From Siphonodentalium dalli (taxonomy: Eukaryota > Mollusca > Scaphopoda > Gadilida > Siphonodentaliidae), in NCBI GenBank assembly GCA_032622095.1, contig CP136069.1, forward strand, positions 87,568,958-87,632,957: 64,000 nt of DNA. The letters are read 5' to 3'. This document shows positions 1 through 11,454 of this stretch, one piece after another (positions within the stretch are counted from its first letter, which is position 1; the number at the start of each line of letters is the position of its first letter). Under the pieces are notes generated by a model. The model was not told the origin of the DNA. It searched no databases and saw only the letters and a program-made list of their open reading frames with translations. Both the position numbers and the translations under genes were made by a program.

Positions 1-529
1 ATCGTTTAATGTTGAATTATAGAGTATACTGTTATGATCTAAAGTAGTATATGACAAATGTACATAATAACCAGTAATAACACAAATTATTGGAATGTAT
101 GAGTCAATATAGAAGGGTTAATATAACATCTAAACTCTAGAGCCTGTCACCACTACCATAGTGTAAGCAGTTCTATTCATGTTGTTGCAAATTGCCATGT
201 GAGATATCAAAATAATATAATTATTTATTTAATGGAAAAGGTTAAAAGACATGGAATGGGTAAAAGGGGTTAAATCACCTATCTCTGCCCTGTTTGATCC
301 AATGTAGTCCCATCATCCAAGGACTTAGAGAGCTCCATTGGTCTAGTTAAATAAATTCACATGGCTAAGTTGTGGTTAAAAAGATAGCTAAATCAATTTA
401 TCCAATAATTCACTTATCTGTGTCTTATACAGAGCTAACATATGAGGGCTATAAATAACTCTCAAAGCAATAAACTATATTGTCTTTTATCTTGCTCACA
501 GAGAAGCAGGTATTCATTAATTGTAAGTT
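1..529. other. intronic or flanking sequence, nothing recognised
   Basis: AT-rich sequence with no convincing exon, repeat or RNA gene. It lies downstream of the last exon found on the minus strand, so it is either intron or 3' flank of that gene. Confidence 0.5.
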
Positions 530-1460
530 ACTTGGGTTATAATCTGGATAGTTCTTAGTTTAAAAAGGGCCATATCTCTGGTATAACAAATTGGATCTAA
601 CCCATATTCAAACTCGTTCTGTATTTTGAGTTGAGAAACTCACATACCAAATTTGGTTCCTATCAGATGAAAAATGGTTGATTTATCGAAGTACATGTAT
701 GTGTGAATTATATGTCAAAGGACCATAACTCCATTAAAAATCCGATCAAACCCATATTCGAACTCAATATGTATGTTGGTCTGAGAAACTCATACACCAA
801 ATTTGGTTCCAATCAGATAAAAAATGTTAGAGTTATGGCAGAATTAATGAATTCTAATTCGAAAAAGGGCCATAACTCTGGGTTATAATCTGGATAGTTC
901 TTAGTTTAAAAAGGGCCATATCTCTGGTATAACAAATTGGATCAAACCCATATTCGAACTCAATCTGTATTTTGGGCCGAGAAACTCACATACCAAATTT
1001 GGTTCCGATCAGATAAAAAAAATTTGAGTTATGGCAGAATTCATGAATTCTAAGTCGAAAAAGGGCCATAACTCCATAAAAAAAAAGTCGGATCAAACCC
1101 ATATTCGAACTCGATCTGTATTTTGGGCCCAGAAACTCACATACCAAATTTGGTTCAGATCAGATCAAAAATGTTTGAGTTATGGCAGAATGTGTGAATT
1201 CTAAGTAAAAAAAGGGCCACAACTCTGTAAAAAAAAGTCGGATCAAACCCATATTCGAACTCGATCTGTATTTTGGGCTGAAAACCCCATATACAAATTT
1301 TGGTTTTGATCAGGTAAAAAATGTTTGAGTTATCGCATTACACGTAAAGTGTCTACGGACGAACAGACAGACGGACGGACAGACAGACAGACAGACGGAC
1401 GGAGAGTGGTCAATCCGGACGTTGACACTATGTGTACCATACTATGGTATGGGTACACAT
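530..1460 (+). mobile_element. tandem-core element with microsatellite and 3' hairpin (Pearl/HINE-like)
   Basis: Five to six diverged units of about 150 bp share the phrases AAGGGCCATAACTC, GGATCAAACCCATATTCGAA and ACTCACATACCAAATTTGGT. A stretch near 533-598 recurs almost unchanged near 882-947. The array runs into an ACGG/ACAG microsatellite (about 1355-1403) and then a hairpin at 1431-1459 (TGTGTACC...GGTACACA). Tandem core, ACGG microsatellite and terminal hairpin is the layout described for bivalve Pearl/HINE elements. The 5' boundary is not clear. The short ORFs here follow the repeat and are not genes. Confidence 0.65.
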
Positions 1461-2002
1461 AAAAACTGCAACTTAGCTTCGTAGGAGAGACGTCCGTTCC
1501 AGGCAGGAGGGATAAAAAATATGGCGAATACTTCACTACGTGTCAGAAATCACGTGATTACACGTGTCATGAACATGACAGAGGATATGTACCATATAAT
1601 TTTCGTACCGTTTTTTCAACTCGGAGAGTTAACCCCTCCTACTTGGGATAATATACCATATAGTTCAGTGGGCAAGATACCTTTGACGGAGATACCAATG
1701 GCTATTGACTGAACACGAAAATTATCATTTGTGGGTACAAGCAAATACAAATTTTCCGTTTGCGACAAGCGGCTCGTGGAAAATCAGTATTTGCTTGTAA
1801 CCACTCTTGATTTTCTTGTATTCAGACAAAAGCCGTAGGAATCCTGTTTATTTCTGATGTAACCGAGCAAAAATATGGCCATTCAAAATAAATTTATATT
1901 GATGGAGGACGGGTGCTGACAAGATAGAAATCTGTTCTAAAATTAGCTCCTTTTACTGATGGAAGGTAATAATATTTGAGAAAATTCTAAATAAAAATTT
2001 TA
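1461..2002. other. unique AT-rich sequence, nothing recognised
   Basis: No domain, splice-flanked reading frame or repeat family was recognised. The 63-codon ORF at 1521-1712 has no recognisable similarity and is probably chance. Confidence 0.4.
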
Positions 2003-2006
2003 TTAA

Positions 2007-2216
2007 CCCTTTCTGTACTAAATAAATACTCATTGATGAGTAGTTTCTATAGAAAACATTTCCCACCAATGAATATGAATGATTCTGATAAATATATTGT
2101 TTTATCTGTTTTTCTATCTGTTGTCTGCTTTTATTACCTCAACACCCCTCTAAATAGACCATTACAATGTATACTGTTATAACTAAGTGGGGAAATCCAT
2201 TTAGTATATAAATGGT
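2007..2216 (+). mobile_element. MITE of the TTAA / CCCTTTCT family
   Basis: The sequence begins after TTAA with CCCTTTCTGTACTAAAT and ends near ATTTAGTATA, so the ends are inverted. Relatives occur at 40202-40400 (interrupted), 44357-44599 and, as a fragment, at 63690-63870. The TTAA target and terminal repeats suggest a Kolobok- or piggyBac-type non-autonomous element; which of the two is not decided by the sequence. Confidence 0.6.
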
Positions 2217-2278
2217 TGATTGATAGAAGTTTATAACCCTAGAACAAGTCAGCCATTACAAGGTTAAGAGTAACCTAC

Positions 2279-2339
2279 CGTGGCAAATAGCGACTCCACT
2301 CAAGTATAATATACAATACTTCACCGGGCAGTCTTGCTT
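2279..2339 (-). CDS. probable exon, cysteine-containing segment (exon 10 of the modular gene)
   Basis: The reverse strand shows a strong acceptor (a run of seven T then AG) followed by a 61-nt open frame and a GTAGGT donor. It enters in phase 0, exactly as the preceding exon at 3060-3023 requires, and leaves in phase 1. The peptide begins KQDCPVKYC and ends GVAICH. Together with the preceding NCE the spacing is C-x4-C-x4-C-x9-C, which loosely resembles follistatin-N/FOLN-like small disulphide modules; that resemblance is weak. I see no following exon before position 1, so the gene may continue outside the window or I may have missed a short exon. Confidence 0.55.
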
Positions 2340-2429
2340 CTAAAAAAACAAATATGATTAGAATTAGAACACATGCTTCCAGAAATTTCAAACTTTGAGT
2401 CAGCTCTGAATATATTGCGATGTTTTTGT

Positions 2430-2960
2430 ACAAATTTAAAATAAAAAATGGCTGCTGGTGGCCATATTTTTTAACGAATTTCAGAAAAAATACATGGCTC
2501 CCATCTGCAGGGTACCCCGAAGATTCAGATGAAGTTTAGTGACAATCCAATGAGGGTTGTGGCATGTAGGGTGTGCTGAGTTAAGATTTTGTCGATTTTA
2601 AGAGTAAAAATCAAGATGGATGCTGACGGCCATGTGTTTCATCGAAAATCCTAAACATGCTTGTATATATTTTCAGGGTGTGGCAATGGGATTCAAATTT
2701 GAAATCCAAAATGGCTGCTGGCAGGCATGTTTTTTAATGAATTTTGGAAAAAATAGATGGCTCCCATGCTTCTACAAGGCACCCTGAAGATCCATAAGAA
2801 GTTTGGCGATAATCCAATGAGGGTTGTGGCATGTAGGGTGTGCTGAAGCATTTAGTCATGCAAAGAGTAAAATCTAAGACGGCCGCTGGCAGCCATGTTT
2901 TTCAATGAATTTCGGAAATAATTGATGGCTCCCATCTAAAGGTCACCCTGAAGATACCTG
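2430..2960 (+). repeat. diverged array of the AAGATGGCTGCTGG tandem-core family
   Basis: About three degraded units, each with AATGGCTGCTGG-CCATG-TTTTT, GGCTCCCATC and GTGGCATGTAGGGTGTGCTGA. They are the same core family as the large array at 26.4-31.9 kb but older, judging from divergence. Head and tail structures are missing. Confidence 0.65.
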
Positions 2961-3022
2961 ACAATTATAAAATGGTCTAAATGACTAGAGCTACTGTGTA
3001 TGTAATCACTTTAAAGACTTAC

Positions 3023-3060
3023 CTCACAGTTGTCCATGTGTCTATTATATGTTGTTACGT
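3023..3060 (-). CDS. probable micro-exon, linker (exon 9 of the modular gene)
   Basis: This is a 38-nt open segment between a good acceptor (TTTTTTTCAG) and a consensus donor (GAG/GTAAGT) on the reverse strand. Only one of its three frames is open, and that frame enters in phase 1, as the exon at 4519-4432 requires, and leaves in phase 0, as the exon at 2339-2279 requires. It encodes about 13 residues, VTTYNRHMDNCE after the split codon. Evidence is splice sites and phase only; an exon this short could arise by chance. Confidence 0.5.
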
Positions 3061-3941
3061 CTGAAAAAAACCCAGATATTCAGTGATGTAAGAAATAACA
3101 CACACATTTCATGTTCTATGTATTTCAATCCATAGTTATTTAAAGGATTGCTATCCTGATGAATACAACAAAACACTATCAGAAAGCCACCCCTGTTATG
3201 AACACAATGATGCAAGTCCCATAACTATCGCGTAATAAATAAGCCGAAAAATAAATAAATAATTCCTCCACCGGTTGTCCGGTTATCTCCGTCGCAAATC
3301 ATCATATGACATCATATGAGTAGACTAATTAAAAACACAGAATCGGAGTCGGAGTTAATTGTGTCAACCTATATGACGTCAGCTGAGTGGCAATGTAAAA
3401 TGTGGAATCGACATGTGCGTGTGAGTGTAATGGAATTACCGTGGGGCATGTCAATAACAGTGTGTATATGCAGTGAATTGTCACCGCCCGGTGAGTAATC
3501 TTCACTTGGTGATTTGTCATAAGTACTGTTTGGCAAGTTATTGGTTTGACAAAAATATAGAACTATATATTTATTTCAATACCTCCATTTCTGGAGAAGA
3601 GTATTTACAACAATTTTGGTGAGTGTTCACGATGTGGTTATAATTTTGCATATATATGCCCCGATTATATTCACAATCACATAGCCAATTTCTCATAAGT
3701 TAGTGAAGATATTTCTGTGACATTTTAAGTTGTCAATTACAATGCCAACGTAATCAGTTTGTATTGTCAAAGGACAAGACAGAATTTTTTATTGAACCTT
3801 TTGGAGTCTTCTATATTTTAATATATTCCGCAAAAATAAGCCAATGGGTGTGCAATAAAATGACGCTAAATAGAGAGAACACAACGCGCATCTTAATTGA
3901 GAATCTTCTATTGAATGAGTTGCGAATGGCGCAAGGATATA
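3061..3941. other. intron, nothing recognised
   Basis: Intron between exons 8 and 9. Small open frames overlap on both strands here, but none has a recognisable domain or splice context. Confidence 0.4.
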
Positions 3942-4006
3942 CAGTAATGGCCTAAATAATCGACTCCTTAACCACAGCAGAATTATGGGTAACTTTTCAG
4001 GATATT
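3942..4006 (+). mobile_element. half copy of the CAGTAATGCCC foldback MITE
   Basis: Starts TA-CAGTAATGGCCTAAATAAT, continues through CTCCTTAACCACAGCAGAAT and stops within the stem, so only one arm is present. More complete copies are at 37611-37783, 38041-38155, 38909-39070, 43441-43653 and 47278-47416. Confidence 0.7.
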
Positions 4007-4431
4007 TGAGATTAAGATGCAAGTTGTGTTATGTATTTATTCTACACCGTGTCAGATAATTTCAATCCATGATTGTCACCTTCATTGATACTATAGCTAT
4101 CTTTATTGCGATTTAAGTCTGACGAATAACCAGTAATGATCATGGCATCACCCGAAGTGAATTTTTGACGTAATATACATCATCTTTCTTGGCGATAAAG
4201 TAAAATAAAATAGTTCCGAATTTAATTCCATTAGAGGTATACAATAATATGTATTCATTGGCTGGGATTCTGTTGAATATATGTGCCCTACGTCTATGGG
4301 TGTGGAAAAAAATGGCGGCTATGTAGTTAATGGTTTATGAACAAACTGACTCAGGGAAGCATGGATATCATAATGTCATGCAAAAGGGAAAACAATAGTA
4401 GGGGTATGTACATATGGTTTTAAAAACTTAC

Positions 4432-4519
4432 TGCGACACTGGGGGATAGGTGGACATGGTGCTACTGCACACTGAACTTGCACCATAACACAACTTGTAT
4501 TGGAGGAACATCCCTTAGA
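4432..4519 (-). CDS. probable exon, cysteine-rich module (exon 8 of the modular gene)
   Basis: The 88-nt segment has a good acceptor (CTATTTGCAG) and donor (GCA/GTAAGT) on the reverse strand. In the chosen frame it encodes SKGCSSNTSCVMVQVQC followed by AVAPCPPIPQCR, with five cysteines in 29 residues. The C-x5-C-V-x-V-Q-V-Q-C...PCPPIPQC pattern is of a kind I have seen in invertebrate extracellular proteins, but I cannot give it a family name. It enters in phase 0 and leaves in phase 1, matching its neighbours on both sides. A second frame is also open across the segment, but phase and cysteine content favour this one. It is probably disulphide-bonded and extracellular. Confidence 0.68.
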
Positions 4520-4689
4520 CTGCAAATAGAAATGATATATTATATTAGGGCTGGGCGGTATTTCAATATATTGTATTGACTATAGTCACTTTGGAAATGA
4601 AAAACCGAAGTGAAACCGTGCGTAAAATAAAAATCCAATCATGATTTTATCATCTCATAAGATGTTCATAATCCTATTATTTGTGCATT

Positions 4690-5378
4690 CCAGCGACAAG
4701 TTTCGCTTCCGAGATGAAGTTTGGTGACAATCGGATGAAAGATGTGACCTGTAGGTTGTGCTAAAAGATTTAGTCATACAAAGAGTAAAATCCAAGATGG
4801 CCACTGGCAGCCACGTTTTTTAACAGAATTCAGAAAAAATGATAAGCCCCCATATTGAGTTCACACTGAAGATCCATATGAAGTTTGGTGATGATCGGGT
4901 GAGAGATGTGACCTGCAGGATGTGCTAAAGGATTTAGATATACAAAGAGTAAAATGCCAAGATGGCCACCATGTTTTGAACAGAATTCGGAAAAAATGGT
5001 GAGCTCCCATATGAAGCTTGGTGATGATCGGATGAGGGATGTGGCCTGTATGGTATGCTAATGGATTCAAAACTGAAACCCAAGATGATCGCTGGTGGCC
5101 ATGTTTTTCAACAGAATTCGGAAAATATTGTAAGCTCCCATCTAGAGGTTACCCTGGATCAATAAAATCCAAGATGGCCAATGGCAGCCATCTTTTTAAA
5201 CAGAATTGGGGAAAATGGTTTGCTCCGATCTGGAGGTCACCCCAAAGATCCATATGTTGTTTGGTGACAATCGGATGAGAGATGTGACCTGTAGGGTGTG
5301 CTAAATTTTGGATTTAGTCACACAAAGAGTAAAATCCAAGATGGCTGCTGGCAGACATGTTTTTTTAACAGAATTAGG
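4690..5378 (+). repeat. array fragment of the AAGATGGCCACTGG tandem-core family
   Basis: About four diverged units share CAAGATGGCC, CAGCCATGTTTTT, GAATTCGGAAAAAATGG, GATCGGATGAGGGATGTG and ACCTGTAGGGTGTGCTAAA. It is the 3' part of one element whose head is absent, and it abuts the head of another copy at 5379. Confidence 0.65.
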
Positions 5379-5597
5379 AATGAAAGTGTCAATGACACTG
5401 TAGCTCAACTTGGAAAGTCAATGGAGCGATTAGGAATGCGGAAAGTTGAAATGTCTAAGTAATACCAGATTATCAACATGAAGAGATATATATATATATA
5501 TATATAAAGTAAAATCGTCAGTTTTATTTCCGACTCAATCAGGAGATTGGTGAGTTGCGGGGTTGGGAATGGCACCGCCATGGGAGGGACCTATGAT
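5379..5597 (+). mobile_element. head fragment of the tandem-core element, plus TA microsatellite
   Basis: Contains GAAAGTGTCAATGACACTGT and AGCTCAACTTGGAAAG, the 5' head also seen near 22289, 23709, 24139 and 26349. It continues with CAATGGAGCGATTAGGAATG as at 26409. A short (TA)n tract follows at about 5488-5506. The last 60 bases (GGGAGGGACC before the hairpin) resemble 11690-11745 and lead into the next element. Confidence 0.6.
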
Positions 5598-6963
5598 AGT
5601 TCAGTGTTCAGGCTTTCTTTAAGGAAATGTGTATTATACTTTTTAAAATAATATTTTTCCGCTAAAGGAAGCCTTTCACACTGAACTATATGGATTAGAA
5701 TGCAAGCCCAGGAGGAGGCACGAGCAACAAGAGATGGACTGTCGTCCGGTGCATACCCCCTCATGGCATACCGCCTAGTGTGGGCATATCTATAACTTAT
5801 GATGGCTATACTCAGACATATGGACCCAGAAATCAGCATTTTCATATAAACAAAGATGAATAACTATAGAACAAAAAACCAAAACAAACATTTGAATGTG
5901 CCATTAAATGTCCTCATAGTGGTAAACATCCATAAAAAAATTCATTGAGATCCGAGCATTACTGTTCAAGTTATGAGTTGAACAGACATCGGATGGATCA
6001 AACAGCCAACATTTCCAGATAAACAAAGATGAATTACTCTAGAATGGAAAAGCAGAACAGCACAATGGAACCCTCTATTTAATGTCGTCATAGCAGTGAA
6101 CATCTATACCAAATTCCATTGAGATCCCAGCACAACTGTTGAAGTTACGACATGAACAGACACCAGATGGACCAAAAAGCCAACATTTCCAGATGAACAA
6201 AGATGAATAACTCTAGAATGGAAAAGCGGAACAAAACGATGGAACCCTCTTTTTAATGTCCTCATAGTAGTGAACATCCATACCAAATCCCATTGAGATC
6301 CCAGTACAACTGTCGAAGTTACAATATGAACAGACACCAGACGAACCAAAAAGCCAACATTTCCAGATGAACAAAGATGTATAACTCTAGAATGGAAAAT
6401 CCGAACAAAACGATGGATTCCTCTATTGAATGCCCTCATAGTAGTGAACATCCATACAAAATTTCATTGAGATCCGAGCACTACTGTTCAGGTTATGAAA
6501 TGAACAGACACCAGATGGACCAAAAATCCAACATTTCAAGATAAACAAAGATGAATAACTCTAGAATGGAAAATCCGAACAAAACGATGGAACCCTCTAT
6601 TTAATGTCCTCATAGTTGTGAACATCCACACCAAATTTGGTTGAGATCCCAGCACAACTGTTGAAGTTACGACATGAACAGACACCAGACGGACCAAAAA
6701 GCCACTATTTCCAGATAAACAAAGATGAATAACTCTAGAATGGAAAATCCAAACAAAACGATGGAACCCTCTATTTATGTCCTCATAATAGTGAACATCC
6801 ATACCTAATTTCATTGAGATCCGAGCACTACTGTTCAAGTTATGACACGAACAGACATCGGACGGACGTACGGACTCACGGACGGACGCACGGACGGACG
6901 GACGGACGGACGGACAGGTGCAAAACAGTATACCCCCCTCTTTTTTTTTTTAAAGGGGGTATA
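5598..6963 (+). mobile_element. apparently complete tandem-core element (Pearl/HINE-like)
   Basis: The 5' end is a hairpin at 5598-5690 (AGTTCAGTGT... pairing with ...ACACTGAACT). Six units of about 175 bp follow, each starting with AAGATGAATAACTCTAGAAT (near 5851, 6028, 6200, 6379, 6549 and 6724). Then come an (ACGG)n microsatellite (about 6862-6915) and a 3' hairpin at 6928-6963 (GTATACCCCCC, T-rich loop, GGGGGTATA). The order hairpin, tandem core, ACGG microsatellite, hairpin fits Pearl/HINE non-autonomous elements. Fragments of this family recur at 19740-19970, 22690-23335, 44925-45455 and 48720-49480. Long ORFs on the minus strand merely follow the repeat. Confidence 0.75.
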
Positions 6964-7125
6964 ATAAAGTTAATAGCCAAATATAGAGGAGAATGTACTC
7001 TTCTAAAACAGATTGCACATAAATATGAACTCTTAATGAATCTGTTATGATTAGGTACGTGAAAATAACTCATATAGTTAGAGTGCTATATTGCTCAAAC
7101 GTGTACCTCCCCCCTGATTTGGACG

Positions 7126-7261
7126 AAAGCAAAAGGCAGATAACCTGATGCCCAATTTGTGGCACAGGGATCAAATTGAGAACCCATTAGCCCAAATGGG
7201 TTGGACAACTATAAGTGAGTCGAGCCATCGGATCAGAGGGAGCCCCCACCACCGCATGCTG
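7126..7261 (+). repeat. direct repeat, copy 1 (136 bp)
   Basis: Copy 1 begins AAAGCAAAAGGCAGATAACC. It recurs at 7529-7664 with a single difference that I can see (GTCGAGCC versus GTCAAGCC). Such high identity implies a recent duplication, or direct terminal or split repeats of an unidentified element. Confidence 0.85.
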
Positions 7262-7528
7262 ATTTGGAAGAAACATCCCAGGCGGTGCCATCCAATTCAT
7301 AATTGCGAGCGAACCGAGCAAGTATAACGGAATAAGATACTCTCCATTCTTCTTCTCTTTTTCTTCTTCTTCTTTCTTCATCTTTCAGTTCTAAGGTCCC
7401 AGACGCCATGTGATGCAAGGAGACTAACTCACTCTCCGCTTTAGCGACAGAACGACCTGCACTGAAGGAGGCCCACTCCGAAGATGGCGAGACAACCAAC
7501 ATTAAGAGTTAACTAACTGTTGTTCGCC

Positions 7529-7664
7529 AAAGCAAAAGGCAGATAACCTGATGCCCAATTTGTGGCACAGGGATCAAATTGAGAACCCATTAGCCCAAAT
7601 GGGTTGGACAACTATAAGTGAGTCAAGCCATCGGATCAGAGGGAGCCCCCACCACCGCATGCTG
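7529..7664 (+). repeat. direct repeat, copy 2 (136 bp)
   Basis: Second copy of the 7126-7261 repeat, offset by 403 bp. It leads directly into the GC-rich open stretch. Confidence 0.85.
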
Positions 7665-8056
7665 CAGGTGGTCATGCCCAAGCTAATATCCTGGCCAAGC
7701 TGGAGGGTGGGGAGAGGTCATTGTTCTCCGATCCCAAGACGGTTGAGTGGCAGGCAAGGCCTTGTCTTATTAAGAGCTTTGGCCAGGGGGTCCCGGCGCT
7801 TTACCGTTATGGGTACAGCCCCTGCCCTGCGCCTAAGCTGCCGAAGGCCGTTGTCGATACGTGCGCACGCGATTTGGCAGCTTTAGCGCTCAGAACCGCT
7901 AGCGCCTGGTGGGGGACAAAACGTCTTGGAGGACCCAAGTACCCCGGCAGCTTCACCAGGCGCATCCCCACGAATTGGTTGGACCGTCGAGACGTAACCG
8001 GAGGAGCGGGAACTGGTCCTGCCTTCCTACTTAGAACAGTTATCACATGTCTCTGA
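7622..8056 (+). other. GC-rich open reading stretch, unknown, possibly an element fragment
   Basis: One plus frame stays open for about 145 codons from the stop at 7619 to 8056, in sequence that is clearly more GC-rich than its surroundings. Phrases include HAQANILAKLEGGERSLFSD, RPCLIKSFGQGVPALYRYGY and RIPTNWLDRRD. I do not recognise a family. Two other frames are also open for 80-110 codons, as expected in GC-rich DNA, so coding is not established. The sharp composition change and the adjoining 136-bp direct repeat suggest part of a transposable element or another transferred segment. Confidence 0.35.
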
Positions 8057-8376
8057 GGTACCTATGTATCACAAGATATCATTGCAGAAACCCAGTGATA
8101 CAAATCTTTCGCATATATATATATATATAAAATGATATAATAGATATATCAGGGTGATATATAAGTCATCATGAGATCATGTCAGAAGGCCCCACCAAAG
8201 CTGCGCCCAACAATCCAATGGTCGGAGCCAGAGCACAGAACCCTGGCATGATCCAATGTATCACGAAATATATATATATAGCCCCACAGAGAACATGTCT
8301 AACAGCCATAAGCACATGGAGCTCATGGCCGAATACCGCAGGTGACCAGAGTAGCCACTGAGAAAGCAAACGACTA

Positions 8377-8554
8377 CTCTCAGGTGCCAAACAATAGTGT
8401 CGGTATGAGTATTAATTTTGGAGAAAATTCCCAACGATCACTATTATTTGGAATGGAGACATAGAGCGAAATTTGTAATCACTACTATTATTTTCAGCCT
8501 AAATTCACACACATCACTATTATTAGGCCCTCACGACCATTAGGCACCTGAGAG
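8377..8554 (+). mobile_element. MITE with CTCTCAGGTGCC inverted ends, copy 1
   Basis: The left end CTCTCAGGTGCC and right end GGCACCTGAGAG are inverted repeats about 178 bp apart. A related copy with the same ends and interior phrases (ATTTTGGAGAA, ATCACTATTATTAGGCC) is at 10220-10388. No clear target duplication was seen. Confidence 0.65.
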
Positions 8555-10001
8555 CAGCCCACGTTCCTAGTGGAATACCAACTGCATTCTGATTTCAAGA
8601 AATGAAGGCGCACAGATCATGACTATATAATGTACGTAATTAAACGACCGTAGTTAAATATTCAGACAGTTGACAAACAAAATCAGTACAAATGGTGTAC
8701 AATGCAGTCAGATGATAAACACGGTGGGTAAATTGTCACGGTCACCATACGTAATAATCAGGTCTGAGCCTCGGCACAGAACATGTCACTTTCTCCAAAC
8801 ATGCAGCAGAACGACCTAGGTGTGTTATAGGTAGGTTAGTATGAAGCATGCAGCAATCTAGGGGAAGACCCACTCTAAAGATGGCTCCTCAAGGAATGAA
8901 ACAAATGATATTATCATACAAATTTCAGTAAAGGACACACATCCTCCAAATGGTGCGACTTATTGAATTTAATAGCCAGGTTGTAAAAGAAAGAAGCCAT
9001 ATGATAGAGAGGAACGCCCTTACCTAGGTGGTCTCGTTTAAGACATGGTTAAGGAAAAGAGGACAAAAACAGCATATATATACTGAAGCGCTCAGAGTTG
9101 GCAGCATGGCAGGTCCCTGTGATCGGGCGGCTGGTGCCATGGGGTCTGGATCCACTCATATGTGGTGGTCCTCTGCCTGCGGGGAAATGTCTGTAATGCT
9201 GGTCAATGAGCTTCCTCGAAAGCTAAGCTGTACAGCGCAAACGTCCCGCCTTTTTTATTTTCTATATGCCAGATAATCAAATTGATCTGGGCAATAGAAG
9301 TATGAAGAGCTACGTGATGGACTCTTTGCGGAAAGGCTATTGGCAGTGGTCATGGGGCACGTGACAATATAAATGCTTTCCATGTAAATGTGCTTCATTC
9401 GTGTGTGAAGTCTATTTGCCATTACAACGGTATGTAAGGTCTGGACTCGTATATATTTGAAATTCATGTAGACTCCTTGCTGGTCAATGAATACATTCAA
9501 AACGCCTGCCATGCCCTTTATGAACAATGCTCCCTGCATTGTATGCACAGCATGTTTGTGTACCGAGCTCACATTTGATAAGGTTACTTGCCATTTAAGA
9601 TCCCCCCTTCTTGGAATACCACTGCTGTTAAATCGCATTGGGGGCCTTCATCCAGGCATCTCAAATTTTGGCCACGGTCTCAAGAAATGCTGCAAGAAAC
9701 GTCGCGGTCAAATAGGGAATCAAACATTCCACAGCAGCAATTTACGGTTGGCCAGTTAACTGGAGGGGTCAAGTCACCACGATTCAAAATCTTGTCCGTC
9801 TGAGAGCATGAAGAATTTGAGTCAACGAGAGACAATGTGTGGACCAGTATGCAAATAAACCGAGGATGGCTTGAAAACGAAATAGAATCATAAGGAAAGT
9901 TATCCGCAACAATTCATTGTGAGATAGTGCCATCGCAAATTACACTTTCATAATTTAGCCAAGATTGGGAAAGGATCGAAAGAACCTTCAAATATGTATG
10001 T
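8555..10001. other. intronic sequence, nothing recognised
   Basis: Mixed-composition sequence. A 127-codon minus ORF at 9255-9638 is the longest open frame. Part of it (HTMQGALFIKGMAGVLNVFI) looks protein-like but matches no family I know, and it lacks splice context. Confidence 0.35.
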
Positions 10002-10069
10002 AGATAGTGAATCCATGATTAGACACCTTCAGGGAAGATAGTGAATCCATGATTAGACACCTTCAGGGA
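10002..10069 (+). repeat. 34-bp unit, two exact tandem copies
   Basis: The unit starting AGATAGTGAATCCATGATTA is repeated immediately at 10036. It is a short recent duplication. Confidence 0.9.
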
Positions 10070-10219
10070 AGAGTTCAAACCTGAGTGCCCATGATTTGTA
10101 ATTTGGGTCCCAATCAGATCCATATCCAGAATCGTAGTAACCTGACACTCTCCGCCTTCTTGAGAGTGTTGGCACCCACAACAACATATCTGTACAGGTC
10201 ATAATGAATATAGTCTTTA

Positions 10220-10388
10220 CTCTCAGGTGCCAAATAATAATGTCAGCATAGTTAATTTTGGAGAAGATTCACAATAATAACTAAAATTTGGAATTGAGAC
10301 GGAGTGAAATTGTCATCATTACTAATTTTAGTCGGAATCTCCACAGATCACTATCATTAGGCCATCACGATTATCATGCACCTGAGAG
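10220..10388 (+). mobile_element. MITE with CTCTCAGGTGCC inverted ends, copy 2
   Basis: Same terminal repeats and similar interior as 8377-8554. The right end reads GCACCTGAGAG. Confidence 0.65.
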
Positions 10389-11424
10389 AAATACACGCCC
10401 ACCAGTTCAGACCGGCTTGCGTAGAATTGCAGCTATTGTTCATTAGAGCAGAAACAACTATATAGATATTAAATCGACCTACATGTCTGAGATTGATCAT
10501 TAGCTATGGAGTGTATTTGAGCAACACAGGCTCCAGCCGTAGTCGGCTAGACATGTGCAGGAGAAAGCTACAGAAAGCTGCAGCCGGCCACAGCTGGTGG
10601 TCACTAACTATTGTACCGCTACTCCGAACTTGGAATGTGGCTGATGGATAATATTATAGCGGCATAATGTTGGCATTATGTTGCTATATCAATTCACCAA
10701 TGGTCTCGCTCGCTGAAGCAAGCACATTTGAAGCAATTAACACTCGTACAAAGTCCATGCCTCCATAAATCTGATATTTAAAAGAGTATAATATATGATT
10801 ATATCTCGTTCTCTAAATCGGCATATATGCAAACAAGATATAATTATATATATTTTTACGAAATAAGTTTAATTATTCACCAAACAATAAATATATCATA
10901 GATATAAAATATCTAGTTTGATGCCAACAAAATGGGAATGACAATTATGTGTCCCCAGGGAGCAGTATTAAAAAAATATCTCCCTGATAAGAAATTCTCC
11001 TATCAGAGTCGGTGTACAATGTTTAGTGATAGTCGCCATTCATTTCCCTGGCCGCTGTAGCTTCCTACTGTGCATGTCTTATAAGTCACAGCCGGCTACA
11101 GCTTTTTTGCTCAAATACACTCATGATGTCCGGGGGACAATGGCATGTCATGTTTGCAATCATCAAATGATAGCAGTTCTAAATTCTACAGTGAAGTTGA
11201 TGCTCTGGTGTGAGAATCGAACCATGAACAGAATTCTGACACTTGTCAGATATCAATCCCTGTCTGAAATTAATAATGATACTACCGATTCGTAGTACTA
11301 CAACTGTCATATTAAGTAACAAATTAACAATTATTATTATACATGAAACAGTCCCATTCTGATATTGATAAACCGTAGATGTAGTCAACGTCAAGGTCAA
11401 GCGATGACTAACACATCTGGATCA
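10389..11424. other. intronic sequence, nothing recognised
   Basis: AT-rich sequence; no domain or repeat family recognised. Confidence 0.4.
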
Positions 11425-11454
11425 TGGGTATAATATTTTTTTACCCAAAATATG

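Noticed and set aside
4546-4690. TAGGGCTGGGCGGTAT as the tip of another hAT-like element
   Set aside because: The tip looks typical, but I could not find a matching inverted end or target duplication nearby.
9255-9638. 127-codon minus ORF as a retroelement fragment
   Set aside because: It looks somewhat protein-like, but I could not tie it to any family, so it is only mentioned under the interval.
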